Positions 1 to 8,223 of a stretch of 18,166 nucleotides of DNA are shown piece after piece (positions within the stretch are counted from its first letter, which is position 1; each line of letters begins with the position of its first letter). Below the pieces are notes generated by a model. It was not told the origin of the DNA. It did no database searches and saw only the letters and a list, made by a program, of their open reading frames with translations. The translations under genes and the position numbers were made by a program. The stretch lies in NCBI GenBank assembly GCA_964628195.1, contig CAZVPF010000047.1, positions 1-18,166 of the forward strand, given 5' to 3'. This stretch comes from CAZVPF01 sp964628195. Its GTDB lineage: Bacteria; Planctomycetota; Phycisphaerae; Sedimentisphaerales; Anaerohalosphaeraceae.

Positions 1-2710
1 TTGCAGTTGCACCATTCTTGACAGCCTCAAGGATTATGGACTTCTTTTTATTATAGGTTTCAATATCTGATATCAGGATGATGTCAGCATTTTTGACGGA
101 TTTCGTAACATTTTTAGAGAATCCAAGGTGGTTAACCAGGCGGGCAGAGTCGCAATTTTTATTTCCGACTATGTAAATTTGCTTGGATGAGCTTAAAGAT
201 CGTTTGGGAAAAACATCCACGAACAGGTCATAAGATGTCAATTGGGCGCCCGAATTATCCTCGATAACCGATCTGATCAGAATTTTATCTCGATTGGAAA
301 CTTCAGGGGCATTAAATTTTAAAAAACCCTGAAATTTACTGCTGCAAATCGGGATTTGAGGCTTTATTTGTCCGGAAAACAACACTTTTTCATCGTGGAT
401 GACCTGGTATTTAAATCTGGAATTTCTAAATTGTTTTAATGTATCGTTGCAAATCCAAAATTCAATTTCTATAGGTGAATTGCTGAAATATGCATATTTG
501 TCGCTGCGAGGTGTAACTAATAAGGGCGACAGAGCTTTTCTGTAAGCGAAATATGCAGGTTTAGGCTTGCGTTTAACATCCATAACGGATTTTAACCAGC
601 CGCCGGGAAATGCGTCAATCAACAGATGCAGGGCAAAACTGTGCATTCTTTTGTCCCGTCGAAACGCTTCTGTCATGACCTGTATGACCCATTTTTGGTG
701 GTCCTGACTGGATTTTACCCAACCCTTCAGCGAACTTTGAGTGTCAAACCACATATAATGAAATCTGCCGGTTTGCGCACAAACAATGGAGTCCGGATCC
801 CATGTTTGTTCATTTTTGGATGAAGGAAGCCATGCTTTAGGGTAGCATTTTCGCATAGTGTCGACGCTGTCGAGTCCTTCAGAACCGAATTCCCCGCAGC
901 CATAGTTCCATCCGGGCTTGACAGGCTGCCAGTATCCTTTGTGAAGCTTGCCGAGGTCAATGCCATGGCCTGTATACCAGCCGGGATAACAGTGCATATC
1001 GGGCATGCCCGGCCCGGGCGGGTCGTAGTCTCCGTCCACGGCTTTTATTACACGGTCAGGATTCATCTGCCGAACAGAGATGTCCGCTGATTGAAAAAAT
1101 GCTTCGAGTTCTTTTCTATCCAGGTTCCGGTGTGGTTTGCCTTGACCGTTTGGAAAAGGTTCATTAATATAGCTGTTCAATATGTTGCAGGGATGGCAGC
1201 GTACAAGTTTTTCCATTTCCTGTGCTTGCTTTACTGCTTCTTGAAACTGGTTTTTCCTCAGGCAGCCAAAAAGAGGAAGGTCGGTTTGAGTCATCATGCC
1301 CAGCATATCGCAAAAGTCATAAATTTCAGGCTGTACCGGCCTTTGAGTAAGACGCAGAAAGTTCAAATTGCATATTTTCGCGAGTAATATATCGTCCCGC
1401 AACTGATCCCAGTCTTTTTTGATCACGCATTGCTGGAGATGCCCCATAGTGTTGGCACCTCTGAGCTTGATTTGATCATTATTCAGATAGAACGCGCCCC
1501 TGGGATTTTTTTCCTCTTCCATTTGGAAACTTCGCATGCCGAAGTGCTGCTTATCAGTGTCGATGATTTTGTGCTTATCATTTAGAATTTTTACCTGGAG
1601 TTCATAAAGCCAGGGATTTTCAGGCGACCATTCTCGAAAATCAGGTATGTTGAAACTGAACTTAAAGTAATTAGGACCCCGGGCCAAAAACATATTTTGC
1701 ACAGAGTTGACATCCGGTTTCGGCAAATCTCCAAGTCCTGCTATGTTAAGAGTGGAGGCTGATATCTCTTTATCTTTGAAGACGGTTTTTTTAAAGTTTC
1801 TGCCGAAGATAGAAAACTGAAACGTATACTGTTGCGGTTGCTCCAAGCCGCTGTTTACTTCAAGCCATGCTTCGACGCGGCTTTGATCAGGCAAAGGCCT
1901 TACAAATATATCCTCTACATGGACATCGGGTCGTATTTCATAATATACATCCTGGTAAATTCCCATGCCCGGCGGGCAGTGGTGCCATCCGACTTCAGGG
2001 TCATCCCAGCCGCATCCTGTAGCGGCGTATAGTTTATCCCCTTCCAAGGTTGAGCCGCTGATCGGCGGATTGCCCATACAGATATAATCATTCTCAACTT
2101 CAATTAAAATTGTATTTTTGGAACTGCTTGCAATATTGGTAATATCAAACTCGAATGGTGCAAAAAAACCTTCATGTTCTCCAAGGCAGTAATCGTTTAA
2201 AAAAACTCTGCATTTATAGTCCACACCTTTGAAGCACAGGAAGATACGTTCATTTTTACGGGGCATTTTCCTGATAATTATTTCTTTGCGGTAATAAGTT
2301 ACCGCTTTACCTAACGGTGGCCCGTAGTGGGGGATTTTAACTTTTTCCCATTTCCCTTTTCCTTTTTGAGTATGAGATGCAAAACGCCTGATGTCCGCAG
2401 CAGTTTGCTTTCGCCATTGGAAATCTTTTAAATAAAACCTTTTGCGTTTGGAAATAAGCTCGGGAGCCTTGTTATTCATGTATTTCGTATATTTTCGTCT
2501 CAGGCGAACTAATTCCTTCTCCAGTTCGACAACAGTGTCGATGTCCGGAGATTTTTCTAAGTGTTTGGTGCTGCAGCCTTTCTTTATAGGTAAAAACCTC
2601 TGAGGCAGTTTTTCCGGCTGTGGTTCAATAAGGCTGCTGTCCCGTCGGTCCCGGGATTGTTTTGCTATCTCTGCGAAAATATCATGGCTTATATTTTTAC
2701 TGGTTCTCAT
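1..2710 (-). CDS. Glycoside hydrolase family 2 protein (beta-galactosidase/beta-glucuronidase-like), 3' end cut by window edge
   Basis: I translated an uninterrupted minus-strand frame from ATG at 2710-2708 to base 1, about 903 residues with no stop, so the C-terminus lies outside the window. GH2 architecture is clear. There is a jelly-roll sugar-binding domain at about residues 135-260, an Ig-like domain at about 262-395 ending in the typical WSPENPWLYEL and FGMRSF motifs, and a TIM barrel from about 400 (KLRGAN at 415-420). The acid/base is probably E517 in INEP. The nucleophile is probably E607 in GEFG, with E611 a less likely alternative. Residues 1-130 form a charged extension, and no signal peptide is seen, so the enzyme is probably cytoplasmic. 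After about residue 850 the chain looks like a Rossmann/GATase1-like domain. The gene starts 21 nt after the SSS symporter stop and is probably co-transcribed with it. Substrate cannot be told from sequence: galactosidase, mannosidase and glucuronidase are all possible. The GH2 call is firm. Confidence 0.88.
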   Translation of the reverse strand, partial: MRTSKNISHDIFAEIAKQSRDRRDSSLIEPQPEKLPQRFLPIKKGCSTKHLEKSPDIDTVVELEKELVRLRRKYTKYMNNKAPELISKRKRFYLKDFQWRKQTAADIRRFASHTQKGKGKWEKVKIPHYGPPLGKAVTYYRKEIIIRKMPRKNERIFLCFKGVDYKCRVFLNDYCLGEHEGFFAPFEFDITNIASSSKNTILIEVENDYICMGNPPISGSTLEGDKLYAATGCGWDDPEVGWHHCPPGMGIYQDVYYEIRPDVHVEDIFVRPLPDQSRVEAWLEVNSGLEQPQQYTFQFSIFGRNFKKTVFKDKEISASTLNIAGLGDLPKPDVNSVQNMFLARGPNYFKFSFNIPDFREWSPENPWLYELQVKILNDKHKIIDTDKQHFGMRSFQMEEEKNPRGAFYLNNDQIKLRGANTMGHLQQCVIKKDWDQLRDDILLAKICNLNFLRLTQRPVQPEIYDFCDMLGMMTQTDLPLFGCLRKNQFQEAVKQAQEMEKLVRCHPCNILNSYINEPFPNGQGKPHRNLDRKELEAFFQSADISVRQMNPDRVIKAVDGDYDPPGPGMPDMHCYPGWYTGHGIDLGKLHKGYWQPVKPGWNYGCGEFGSEGLDSVDTMRKCYPKAWLPSSKNEQTWDPDSIVCAQTGRFHYMWFDTQSSLKGWVKSSQDHQKWVIQVMTEAFRRDKRMHSFALHLLIDAFPGGWLKSVMDVKRKPKPAYFAYRKALSPLLVTPRSDKYAYFSNSPIEIEFWICNDTLKQFRNSRFKYQVIHDEKVLFSGQIKPQIPICSSKFQGFLKFNAPEVSNRDKILIRSVIEDNSGAQLTSYDLFVDVFPKRSLSSSKQIYIVGNKNCDSARLVNHLGFSKNVTKSVKNADIILISDIETYNKKKSIILEAVKNGATA

Positions 2711-2731
2711 TTTCAAGCTGCTCTAAAGTTT

Positions 2732-4915
2732 TTATCTGCCAAGTGAAGTAACAAAATAGAAGATCAATACTAAAAGTACCCCGCTCAAGAAGAAGCCTAT
2801 GATCCCGCTCCAGTCGGTTTTATCGAGTTTCTCAAACTCCCATTTAGAATTCGGGATTAGTTTGTTATAATCGAATCTATGGGGGTTTTCATAGGACAGC
2901 TTAACTGCTTCATCGTCACTGTTTTTGTCTTTACCTACAGGGGTATGCAAACGGGCAAAGAACCTGTCTAAACGGTTTTTGTCGTCGGCCGGGGTGAATG
3001 ATGAGACGACAATAAGAATAAAGAAGGGGGTGAACGTCCTGACCAAAATACGAATCGTTTCATTAAGAGCATAGGTGTTCTTTGTTAAATCAACCCCGAT
3101 CATGTCTAACAGAACAAGCTCAAGGCTGAGCATACCTTTCCCCTGCAGCCGCTCTTTATCGTTCAGCTTGACATCATGAGTCCAGAATATGGACTTTTGG
3201 GGCATGATGTATTTCTTATCGAATTTCTGTCCTACCTCTATAGGCTCCGGTTTGGGCGAATCTGTCATGCCCATTTTGTTTCTTTCTTCCCATTTTTCAA
3301 TTTCTTCAAGCCTTTCTTTGACATCTACCTGCCGGGCGGAATACGTTTTGGTTACTGTCATAGGTTCGATAGTCTTGAGCAGATATTCATGCGTTCTTAC
3401 TCCGGGAACGAACGGCAAAAGCAACGGAAGTAATCCAAAGAATATAAGTGCGAACATTATGGAGCTCCATGCCCCAATACGATTAGCCCCCCTCCATTTG
3501 ATACCCAGGAGAAAAGCAGCTGCCATTATTATATTGAACTCCCAAATTACCTTAATCATTTGCATTACATTGTCAAAGTAGCTTGCAAAAAATACCCCTC
3601 CCACTATGATAAATATCCCCAGAAGACGGCCGAGATTTACATAAACCTTTTCCTGTTTTCCGGGTATAAGCGGCCTGAAGAAATTATGGGTCATCAAACC
3701 TGCCGCTGTTATCATCAATGCGCTTACCGTAGACATCATTGCGGCCATCAAGCATGCAATTATAAGTCCAAGCAATCCCCAGTTCAGGGATCCAAGCAGT
3801 TCCCTGCAGGCATAGCCGTAAAGATAATCAGGATTTTTTACAATAGATCCGTACAAAATCACCAAAAGAAAGGCCGATAAGCCCCAAACCAGGGTGCAGG
3901 CACGTTTCATATAAACACCAGTGGACAAACCGAAGCGGGCGGTGTATTCATCTTTAGCCGAACCGCAGGCAACCAGTTGATTTGCCTGAACCAAGACATT
4001 AATATTTCCCATAATTAACAGTGCCAGGATATAGTACCATGTAAAATCCATCATCGCAGGAGAGCCCCAAATCTGGAAAGCTGCCTGGGGCAGGTTTGAC
4101 TGGGCGGCTTCTACAATTCCGGAAAATCCGGAAGTTCCGAATACTTCATTTATCTTCAAGCCGGCAAAAGGAAGCAGCATCAGCGAAAGAATCAGAATAC
4201 ATACACCTTGAAGAGTGTCTACAAGAAATGCCGCTTCAAGCCCGCCTGCCGTTGAATAAAGAAGGACAATTACAGCGACGGTCCACATTAATACAGTTTC
4301 ATTGATGGGTGAAAACTCTTTCCTTGGGCTTTCCAGCCGGAGTTGTGTTAATCGAGCTATCTGTCCCTGGGTGAGGATATCGCTGTCAATGTGTTCCAGG
4401 TTTTCAAGTTCAATCGCCTTTTCATATTCTATTCTCTCTTCAGTCGTCAATTCATCAACCGGCTTAGCGGTGATACCCGCAATTGTTTTTGTCATCGCCG
4501 TAAAAGCTAACGCGATAACGATTGTAAAAAAAACAGTGCTTATAATCGCGTAAAGCCCCGCAAGTCGTTTGGAGCCGTATCGTTCTTCAAAATAGTCTCC
4601 AAGCGTTAAAAGGCGTAATCTGCGGTACCATACTGCGGTTATCCAAAGTATAGGCACTGTCAATGCCCAGATAATCTGAACGAATATTCCCGCGGCACCG
4701 TTTCTCGTGACCATGACTGTGGTGCCTACGGCACTTTCGACAGAGGTCGCCTGCCCAAAAGCGGCGAAAGTCTGGACAATTTTACCAAATTTCCTCCCGG
4801 CTAAAAAATAGTCCTCCTGGTTTTTGATATGGCGAGCTGCCCAAAAACCAATAACGAGCAAAATAATGAAATAAGCAATGATTACAAGAATGTCCAAAAG
4901 AGGGAGATTCAGCAT
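2732..4915 (-). CDS. Sodium/solute symporter, SSS family, with long hydrophilic insertions
   Basis: This is a 727-residue inner-membrane protein of the solute:sodium symporter family (LeuT fold). The N-terminus has a membrane segment at about 7-25 followed by the family-typical region HIKNQEDYFLAGRK (29-42). The SSS signature region GGLEAAFLVDTLQG is at 224-237, and the MSTVSAL stretch (394-400) fits the Na2-site helix. The family is usually about 500-600 residues. Here there are hydrophilic insertions at about 147-205 and 505-595 and a charged segment at 642-700 before a last helix (703-724). Similar long forms occur in Planctomycetota. The start is supported by AAAGGG (4926-4921) seven nt upstream. 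It is transcribed away from the large plus-strand operon and precedes the GH2, so it probably imports the mono- or oligosaccharide released outside the cell. Substrate is not deducible. Confidence 0.92.
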   Translation of the reverse strand: MLNLPLLDILVIIAYFIILLVIGFWAARHIKNQEDYFLAGRKFGKIVQTFAAFGQATSVESAVGTTVMVTRNGAAGIFVQIIWALTVPILWITAVWYRRLRLLTLGDYFEERYGSKRLAGLYAIISTVFFTIVIALAFTAMTKTIAGITAKPVDELTTEERIEYEKAIELENLEHIDSDILTQGQIARLTQLRLESPRKEFSPINETVLMWTVAVIVLLYSTAGGLEAAFLVDTLQGVCILILSLMLLPFAGLKINEVFGTSGFSGIVEAAQSNLPQAAFQIWGSPAMMDFTWYYILALLIMGNINVLVQANQLVACGSAKDEYTARFGLSTGVYMKRACTLVWGLSAFLLVILYGSIVKNPDYLYGYACRELLGSLNWGLLGLIIACLMAAMMSTVSALMITAAGLMTHNFFRPLIPGKQEKVYVNLGRLLGIFIIVGGVFFASYFDNVMQMIKVIWEFNIIMAAAFLLGIKWRGANRIGAWSSIMFALIFFGLLPLLLPFVPGVRTHEYLLKTIEPMTVTKTYSARQVDVKERLEEIEKWEERNKMGMTDSPKPEPIEVGQKFDKKYIMPQKSIFWTHDVKLNDKERLQGKGMLSLELVLLDMIGVDLTKNTYALNETIRILVRTFTPFFILIVVSSFTPADDKNRLDRFFARLHTPVGKDKNSDDEAVKLSYENPHRFDYNKLIPNSKWEFEKLDKTDWSGIIGFFLSGVLLVLIFYFVTSLGR

Positions 4916-4980
4916 TTATAACCCTTTCATCTTTTTAAGGTCACTAATAAAATGTCAAGATCGGCATTGTTCTTTTGGAT

Positions 4981-5009
4981 AAGATATATATAACTGAACC
5001 TCAAGTCAA
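4981..5009 (-). promoter_or_regulatory. Candidate sigma-70-like promoter for the symporter-GH2 unit
   Basis: On the minus strand TTGACT (5009-5004, five of six matches to the -35 consensus) is followed after 17 nt by TATCTT (4986-4981, four of six to the -10). An alternative -10, TATATC, lies at 15 nt spacing. Either would give a leader of roughly 60 nt before the symporter ATG. A second candidate nearer the gene is a perfect TTGACA (4958-4953) with TAAAAA (4937-4932) at a short 15-nt spacing. Sequence match only. Confidence 0.3.
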
Positions 5010-5344
5010 GATGGTTGAATGTCGGTATCTCAAAATACATAGCACCTGCAGGCAAGCAATAGCAGGAAAAATTCTTTTAATTTACGAAAGCTGTTTCATG
5101 GAATTTCTTCTGATAACGATTGAGCCATTTACAGATAAACCCCGGTCCGCATGCGAGCTAAGCCTCTTGCAAGAAAGCAGTTATAAACAGGGAATAGTTT
5201 GCTGCCTTGCACCTATACTCATTGTTAAGCAATTATGCTCTTTATTGACCCTATTAAAAAAAACAGCAGAATTCCGTTTTTCCAGCTTATAGGGCGGGCT
5301 CAGGAATGGCGTAATTTGAGTCTGAAAATACGCAACATGGGTTT

Positions 5345-5371
5345 TTGGAAAATAGCAGAAAATATTATAAT
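5345..5371 (+). promoter_or_regulatory. Candidate sigma-70-like promoter for the plus-strand operon
   Basis: A perfect TATAAT (5366-5371) lies in an AT-rich stretch, with TTGGAA (5345-5350, four of six matches to the -35) 15 nt upstream. Transcription from here would leave a leader of about 70 nt before the TTG start at 5448. A second possible -10, TATACT at 5417-5422 with a weak TTATTG -35, would give a very short leader. Consensus matching only. Confidence 0.3.
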
Positions 5372-5435
5372 TATGATATATTAATCAGGTAGATTATTGT
5401 TTAACTTATGAGCTTGTATACTGCATAATTTAGTG

Positions 5436-5440
5436 AAAGG
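5436..5440 (+). promoter_or_regulatory. Ribosome binding site that selects the TTG start at 5448
   Basis: AAAGG lies seven nt upstream of TTG 5448. For the in-frame GTG at 5433 this motif falls inside the coding region, so it cannot serve that start. The resulting N-terminus MIKAAYK matches how zinc alcohol dehydrogenases normally begin. Confidence 0.6.
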
Positions 5441-5447
5441 TTTTATT

Positions 5448-6458
5448 TTGATAAAAGCTGCTTACAAGACACCAAATAGCTGCGATATCCGTGACTTAAA
5501 ACTTAGGCAGCTTGAGCCGGGTGAGATACGTATTAAAGTGCTCGCCTGTGGTCTATGCGGGACGGACCTTTTATTTGACGGCCAAGAGGAGGACTCCGGC
5601 AGTTTATTCGGTCACGAAATGGCCGGTAAAGTTGTCGAAATGGCCCCTGATGTAAGAGGGCTTGAAATTGGGCAGGATGTAGTAATTGAATCGGCCACTC
5701 CTTGTGGAAGATGCGATAATTGCAGAAATGCACGCCAGGAGCTGTGTAAGGATATTCAAAGTTTCTTCTATCTGGGTTACTTTGGATTTGCCGAGGAATG
5801 TATTGTGCCCGCTATAAGCGCTATACCATATAAAGACTGTAAACCGTGTGTTATCACACTTAGTGAACCGCTTGGAGTTGCTATTGATTTAGTAAGGCTG
5901 GCAGATATTGAATTGACTTCAAATGTGTTAATTCTTGGACAGGGGCCTATAGGGCTCATGGCTCTTGCTTTGGTGAAAAAGCTGGGTGCTAATAAGGTAT
6001 TTGTAAGCGAATATGCAGACCGCAAGGCTCGCTGTGAATTAGCGAAACAGTTCGGAGCAGATGAAGTCTTAGATCCCGTCAATGACGCTATTGCCAATTA
6101 TGACTTTGGATGTGAAATAGATAGAATTTTGGTCACCTCTCCGCCAAGCACCTTGAAAGATACTTTTGACGTTGCTGCCAAAGGAGCTGTTATTTCCTTT
6201 ATCGGTATTGAGCATGGTTCAAATGCTTTCTGCAAATTTGATGTAAATAACTTCCACTTTAAAAAGCTTCAATTAAGGGCGTCCTTTGCAAGTCCTGCCC
6301 TTTATACCCCTAAGGCTATACAATACCTTTTGAGCGGAGTTGTTGACGGTGAATCACTTATATCTCATCGCCTGCCTCTTGATAAAGTGGATGAAGCGAT
6401 GAAAATAGCGAAAAATGACCCCGACGCTGTCAAGGTTATTATTTTACCGAATGATTGA
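5448..6458 (+). CDS. Zinc-dependent medium-chain dehydrogenase (sorbitol/threonine dehydrogenase-like)
   Basis: This is a 336-residue enzyme if translation begins at TTG 5448; GTG 5433 would add five residues. It is a medium-chain dehydrogenase that oxidises an alcohol with NAD(P), probably in the cytoplasm. The GroES-like half shows catalytic zinc ligands C37 (CGLCGTD) and H56-E57 (GHE). Structural-zinc cysteines C86, C89, C92 and C100 have the canonical spacing. A Glu in LSEPLG may complete the catalytic site. The Rossmann half carries GQGPIG. It is the first gene of the plus-strand operon. With the oxidoreductases downstream it suggests oxidation of a sugar, sugar alcohol or sugar acid. 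I cannot separate sorbitol, galactitol, threonine or other polyol dehydrogenase by sequence alone, so no gene symbol is given. Confidence 0.9.
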   Translation: MIKAAYKTPNSCDIRDLKLRQLEPGEIRIKVLACGLCGTDLLFDGQEEDSGSLFGHEMAGKVVEMAPDVRGLEIGQDVVIESATPCGRCDNCRNARQELCKDIQSFFYLGYFGFAEECIVPAISAIPYKDCKPCVITLSEPLGVAIDLVRLADIELTSNVLILGQGPIGLMALALVKKLGANKVFVSEYADRKARCELAKQFGADEVLDPVNDAIANYDFGCEIDRILVTSPPSTLKDTFDVAAKGAVISFIGIEHGSNAFCKFDVNNFHFKKLQLRASFASPALYTPKAIQYLLSGVVDGESLISHRLPLDKVDEAMKIAKNDPDAVKVIILPND

Positions 6459-6515
6459 TTAATTGGCAAAAATAGTTGCAGGCATCTTTTCACTGCCGTT
6501 TGAATTAAGGAAAAA

Positions 6516-7178
6516 ATGAAAGAACAGCTAAAATACGACGGGGCTTTTCTGGGTAAAGGCGTACAGGTTTGCGGTGTTAACAATGTGAGCATCGGAAAAG
6601 GCAGCTGCATCAGTGACGATGTATGGCTGAACGTTTGCGTGCGGGATGAAAAGAAACGACTGAGAATTGGCAAGTGTGTCCTTATAGGCAGGCGAAGTGT
6701 GGTCTCTACAGGAGGAGAGCTTGAAATTGGCGATTACTGCATTACGGCTCCAAATGTCTATATCGGAGACGTTGACCATGATTACAGAAATGACATAAAT
6801 AAGCCTGTTCTGCTGCGCGGAAGCACGGACCATCGTTCGATGGTCGTGGAAGAAAGCTGCTGGATAGCTTTCAATGCCGTAGTCACAGGAAATATCACGA
6901 TAGGGCGAGGCAGTGTAGTAGGAGCCAACAGTGTTGTAAATCGTGATGTACCGCCTTTTTCAGTGGCAGCCGGTAATCCTTCGCGTATTGTAAAGATGTA
7001 TGATCCAGCCAAAAAAGACTGGGTTTCTGTCAAGGGTCCTGAAGATATTGAGCGTATCGAGAAAATTCGGGAAAAGGAAGGGATTCCTTCGCGAGAAGAA
7101 TATAAAAAAATACTTTCCCAGGCTGAATTTGATTCTGTTGATCCCATTGTGGCTGGGGGTGAATGTCATATTTTTTGA
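6516..7178 (+). CDS. Left-handed beta-helix acyltransferase (hexapeptide-repeat O-acetyltransferase-like)
   Basis: This 220-residue protein has hexapeptide repeats ([LIV]-G-x4) from about residue 12 to 150, for example VSIGKG, LRIGKC, LEIGDY, ITIGRG. It contains a GDVDHDY loop whose H88 is the likely catalytic histidine of the WbbJ/LacA-like acetyltransferase group. The coil ends in VVNRDVPPFSVAAGNPSRIVK, typical of this family. A charged, probably helical tail (about 150-220) follows and ends with a cysteine-containing stretch. The likely reaction is acyl transfer from acyl-CoA to a sugar hydroxyl. The start ATG 6516 has AAGGA at 6507-6511. It lies 57 nt after the dehydrogenase. An acetyltransferase inside an apparently catabolic operon is slightly unexpected and may mean acetyl protection of a sugar intermediate or surface-glycan modification. 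Confidence 0.85.
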   Translation: MKEQLKYDGAFLGKGVQVCGVNNVSIGKGSCISDDVWLNVCVRDEKKRLRIGKCVLIGRRSVVSTGGELEIGDYCITAPNVYIGDVDHDYRNDINKPVLLRGSTDHRSMVVEESCWIAFNAVVTGNITIGRGSVVGANSVVNRDVPPFSVAAGNPSRIVKMYDPAKKDWVSVKGPEDIERIEKIREKEGIPSREEYKKILSQAEFDSVDPIVAGGECHIF

Positions 7179-7228
7179 TTCAGGCAATTGCAGCAAGTTG
7201 CATTCACATTAAACTTCATGCGGTTTAG

Positions 7229-7242
7229 GCTGTAAATACAGC
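7229..7242. repeat. Short perfect inverted repeat in the 106-nt gap
   Basis: GCTGTA and TACAGC are separated by two bases in the widest gap of the operon, between the acyltransferase and URO-D-like protein 1. No run of T follows, so it does not look like an intrinsic terminator. It could be an operator half-site pair, an mRNA processing hairpin, or chance. Confidence 0.3.
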
Positions 7243-7284
7243 TCCGCAGTCTATAAATTTGTTAAAGAATGGAAGGTTGTCTAA

Positions 7285-8223
7285 ATGACTGGTAAGGAGC
7301 GAATGCTGAAGACTCTCAGGTTTGAACAGCCGGACAGGCCTCCTCATTTTGAAACTATGTTCGAATTGGAGCAGGAGGCTTTCGGCTTGAAGTTCCCTGA
7401 CCGCAGTCTCTGGGACACTTGTACGGCTAATGAAAAAGAGAAAATGATTGACCACTGTATGAATATCTATTCGCATATTGTGGAAAGGTATAAATGGGAT
7501 GCTTTAGCTGTTTATTGGCCCTGGAGCGACCCCGATGGCGTGGTTGCCGCAAAGAAAACCTTCGGTGAAAGTATACTCATTGGAAGCATTGTGGGCGATA
7601 CTGTTTGGGCCATTGAAAACATTACCGATTGGGAGTCATTTGCTGTAATGCTTTTTCAGGAACCTCAGGAGGCTCATGAAATTGCGAATCAAAAAACCAT
7701 CAAGGCCATTGAAATATTTGACAAACTTATCGACGCCGGAGCGGATTTCGTACATATAGTAAACGATGTAGCATTTAACGGCGGGCCGTTTATTTCAAAT
7801 TCCCAGTTTTCCGAGTTCATTACACCCTACCTGGCTCGTCAAGTTGAGCATGTCAAAAAGAGAGGGGCCTTGCCCTTTGTTCACAGTGATGGAGATATTA
7901 CACCTGTACTGGACGACTTCCTTTCCTTAGGCGCAGTTTGTTTTCAATCTGTTGACCCGATGGCGGGAATGGATATAGCCCAGACCAAGAAAGCCTGTTA
8001 CGGACGAATGGCTTTGATGGGAAACGTGCAATGTAATCTTCTTCAGGATGGACCAAAGGAAGCTATTCGCGAATCTGCGCTTTATTGCCTGGAAAATGCA
8101 GCCCCGGGAGGCGGTTACATTTTCGGGACATCTAACACAATTTTTCCAGGCATGCCGTTGGAGCATTATGAGTATATGCTGGAGGTTTTCAATGAATTTA
8201 ACGCCCAAAAAGGAGAAAAATAA
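7285..8223 (+). CDS. URO-D-fold protein 1 (uroporphyrinogen decarboxylase/methyltransferase superfamily), HSDGD variant
   Basis: This 312-residue protein starts at ATG 7285, with GGAAGG at 7271-7276. The N-terminus, GKERMLKTLRFEQPDRPP, is the typical opening of URO-D-like proteins in anaerobes. A TIM-barrel pattern follows, with DAGADFVHIVNDVAFNGGP-type strands. The position that in MtaA/MtbA carries zinc ligands H-x-C reads H200-S-D202 here. The third-ligand region reads YIFGTSNTI and has no cysteine. It is therefore neither a plain HemE (no haem genes nearby, divergent) nor a canonical zinc methyltransferase. MLKTLRFEQPDRPP and LMGNVQCNLLQDGPKE place it confidently in the superfamily, but the substrate is unknown. 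Its stop overlaps the next gene's start by one base (TAATG), so the two are translationally coupled. Confidence 0.85.
   Translation: MTGKERMLKTLRFEQPDRPPHFETMFELEQEAFGLKFPDRSLWDTCTANEKEKMIDHCMNIYSHIVERYKWDALAVYWPWSDPDGVVAAKKTFGESILIGSIVGDTVWAIENITDWESFAVMLFQEPQEAHEIANQKTIKAIEIFDKLIDAGADFVHIVNDVAFNGGPFISNSQFSEFITPYLARQVEHVKKRGALPFVHSDGDITPVLDDFLSLGAVCFQSVDPMAGMDIAQTKKACYGRMALMGNVQCNLLQDGPKEAIRESALYCLENAAPGGGYIFGTSNTIFPGMPLEHYEYMLEVFNEFNAQKGEK

Larger units (their letters stand above)
4916..5447. other. Divergent intergenic region between the symporter/GH2 pair and the large operon
   Basis: About 530 bases without a credible gene separate the two divergent transcription units. The region is AT-rich towards the right. 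It holds candidate sigma-70-type promoters for both directions and short perfect palindromes (CCTGCAGG at 5045-5052, TCTTGCAAGA at 5165-5174), which may be operators or chance. An open frame at 4975-5292 from a TTG has no ribosome binding site, and its translation resembles no protein I recognise, so I do not call it. No riboswitch or tRNA-like fold was recognised by eye. Confidence 0.6.

Noticed and set aside
1..2103. Several small plus- and minus-strand open frames at 626-2103
   Set aside because: All are explained by the long edge-truncated GH2 frame on the minus strand, which carries both catalytic glutamates.
4975..5292. A 105-codon plus-strand open frame in the divergent region
   Set aside because: It starts at TTG without a ribosome binding site, overlaps the candidate promoters, and its translation shows no recognisable family.
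7229..7242. Inverted repeat as an intrinsic terminator between the acyltransferase and URO-D-like protein 1
   Set aside because: The stem is short with a two-base loop and is not followed by a T-run.
7285..8223. Naming the URO-D-like genes hemE
   Set aside because: Four divergent copies with altered active-site loops in a glycan operon without other haem genes do not fit a haem-pathway enzyme.
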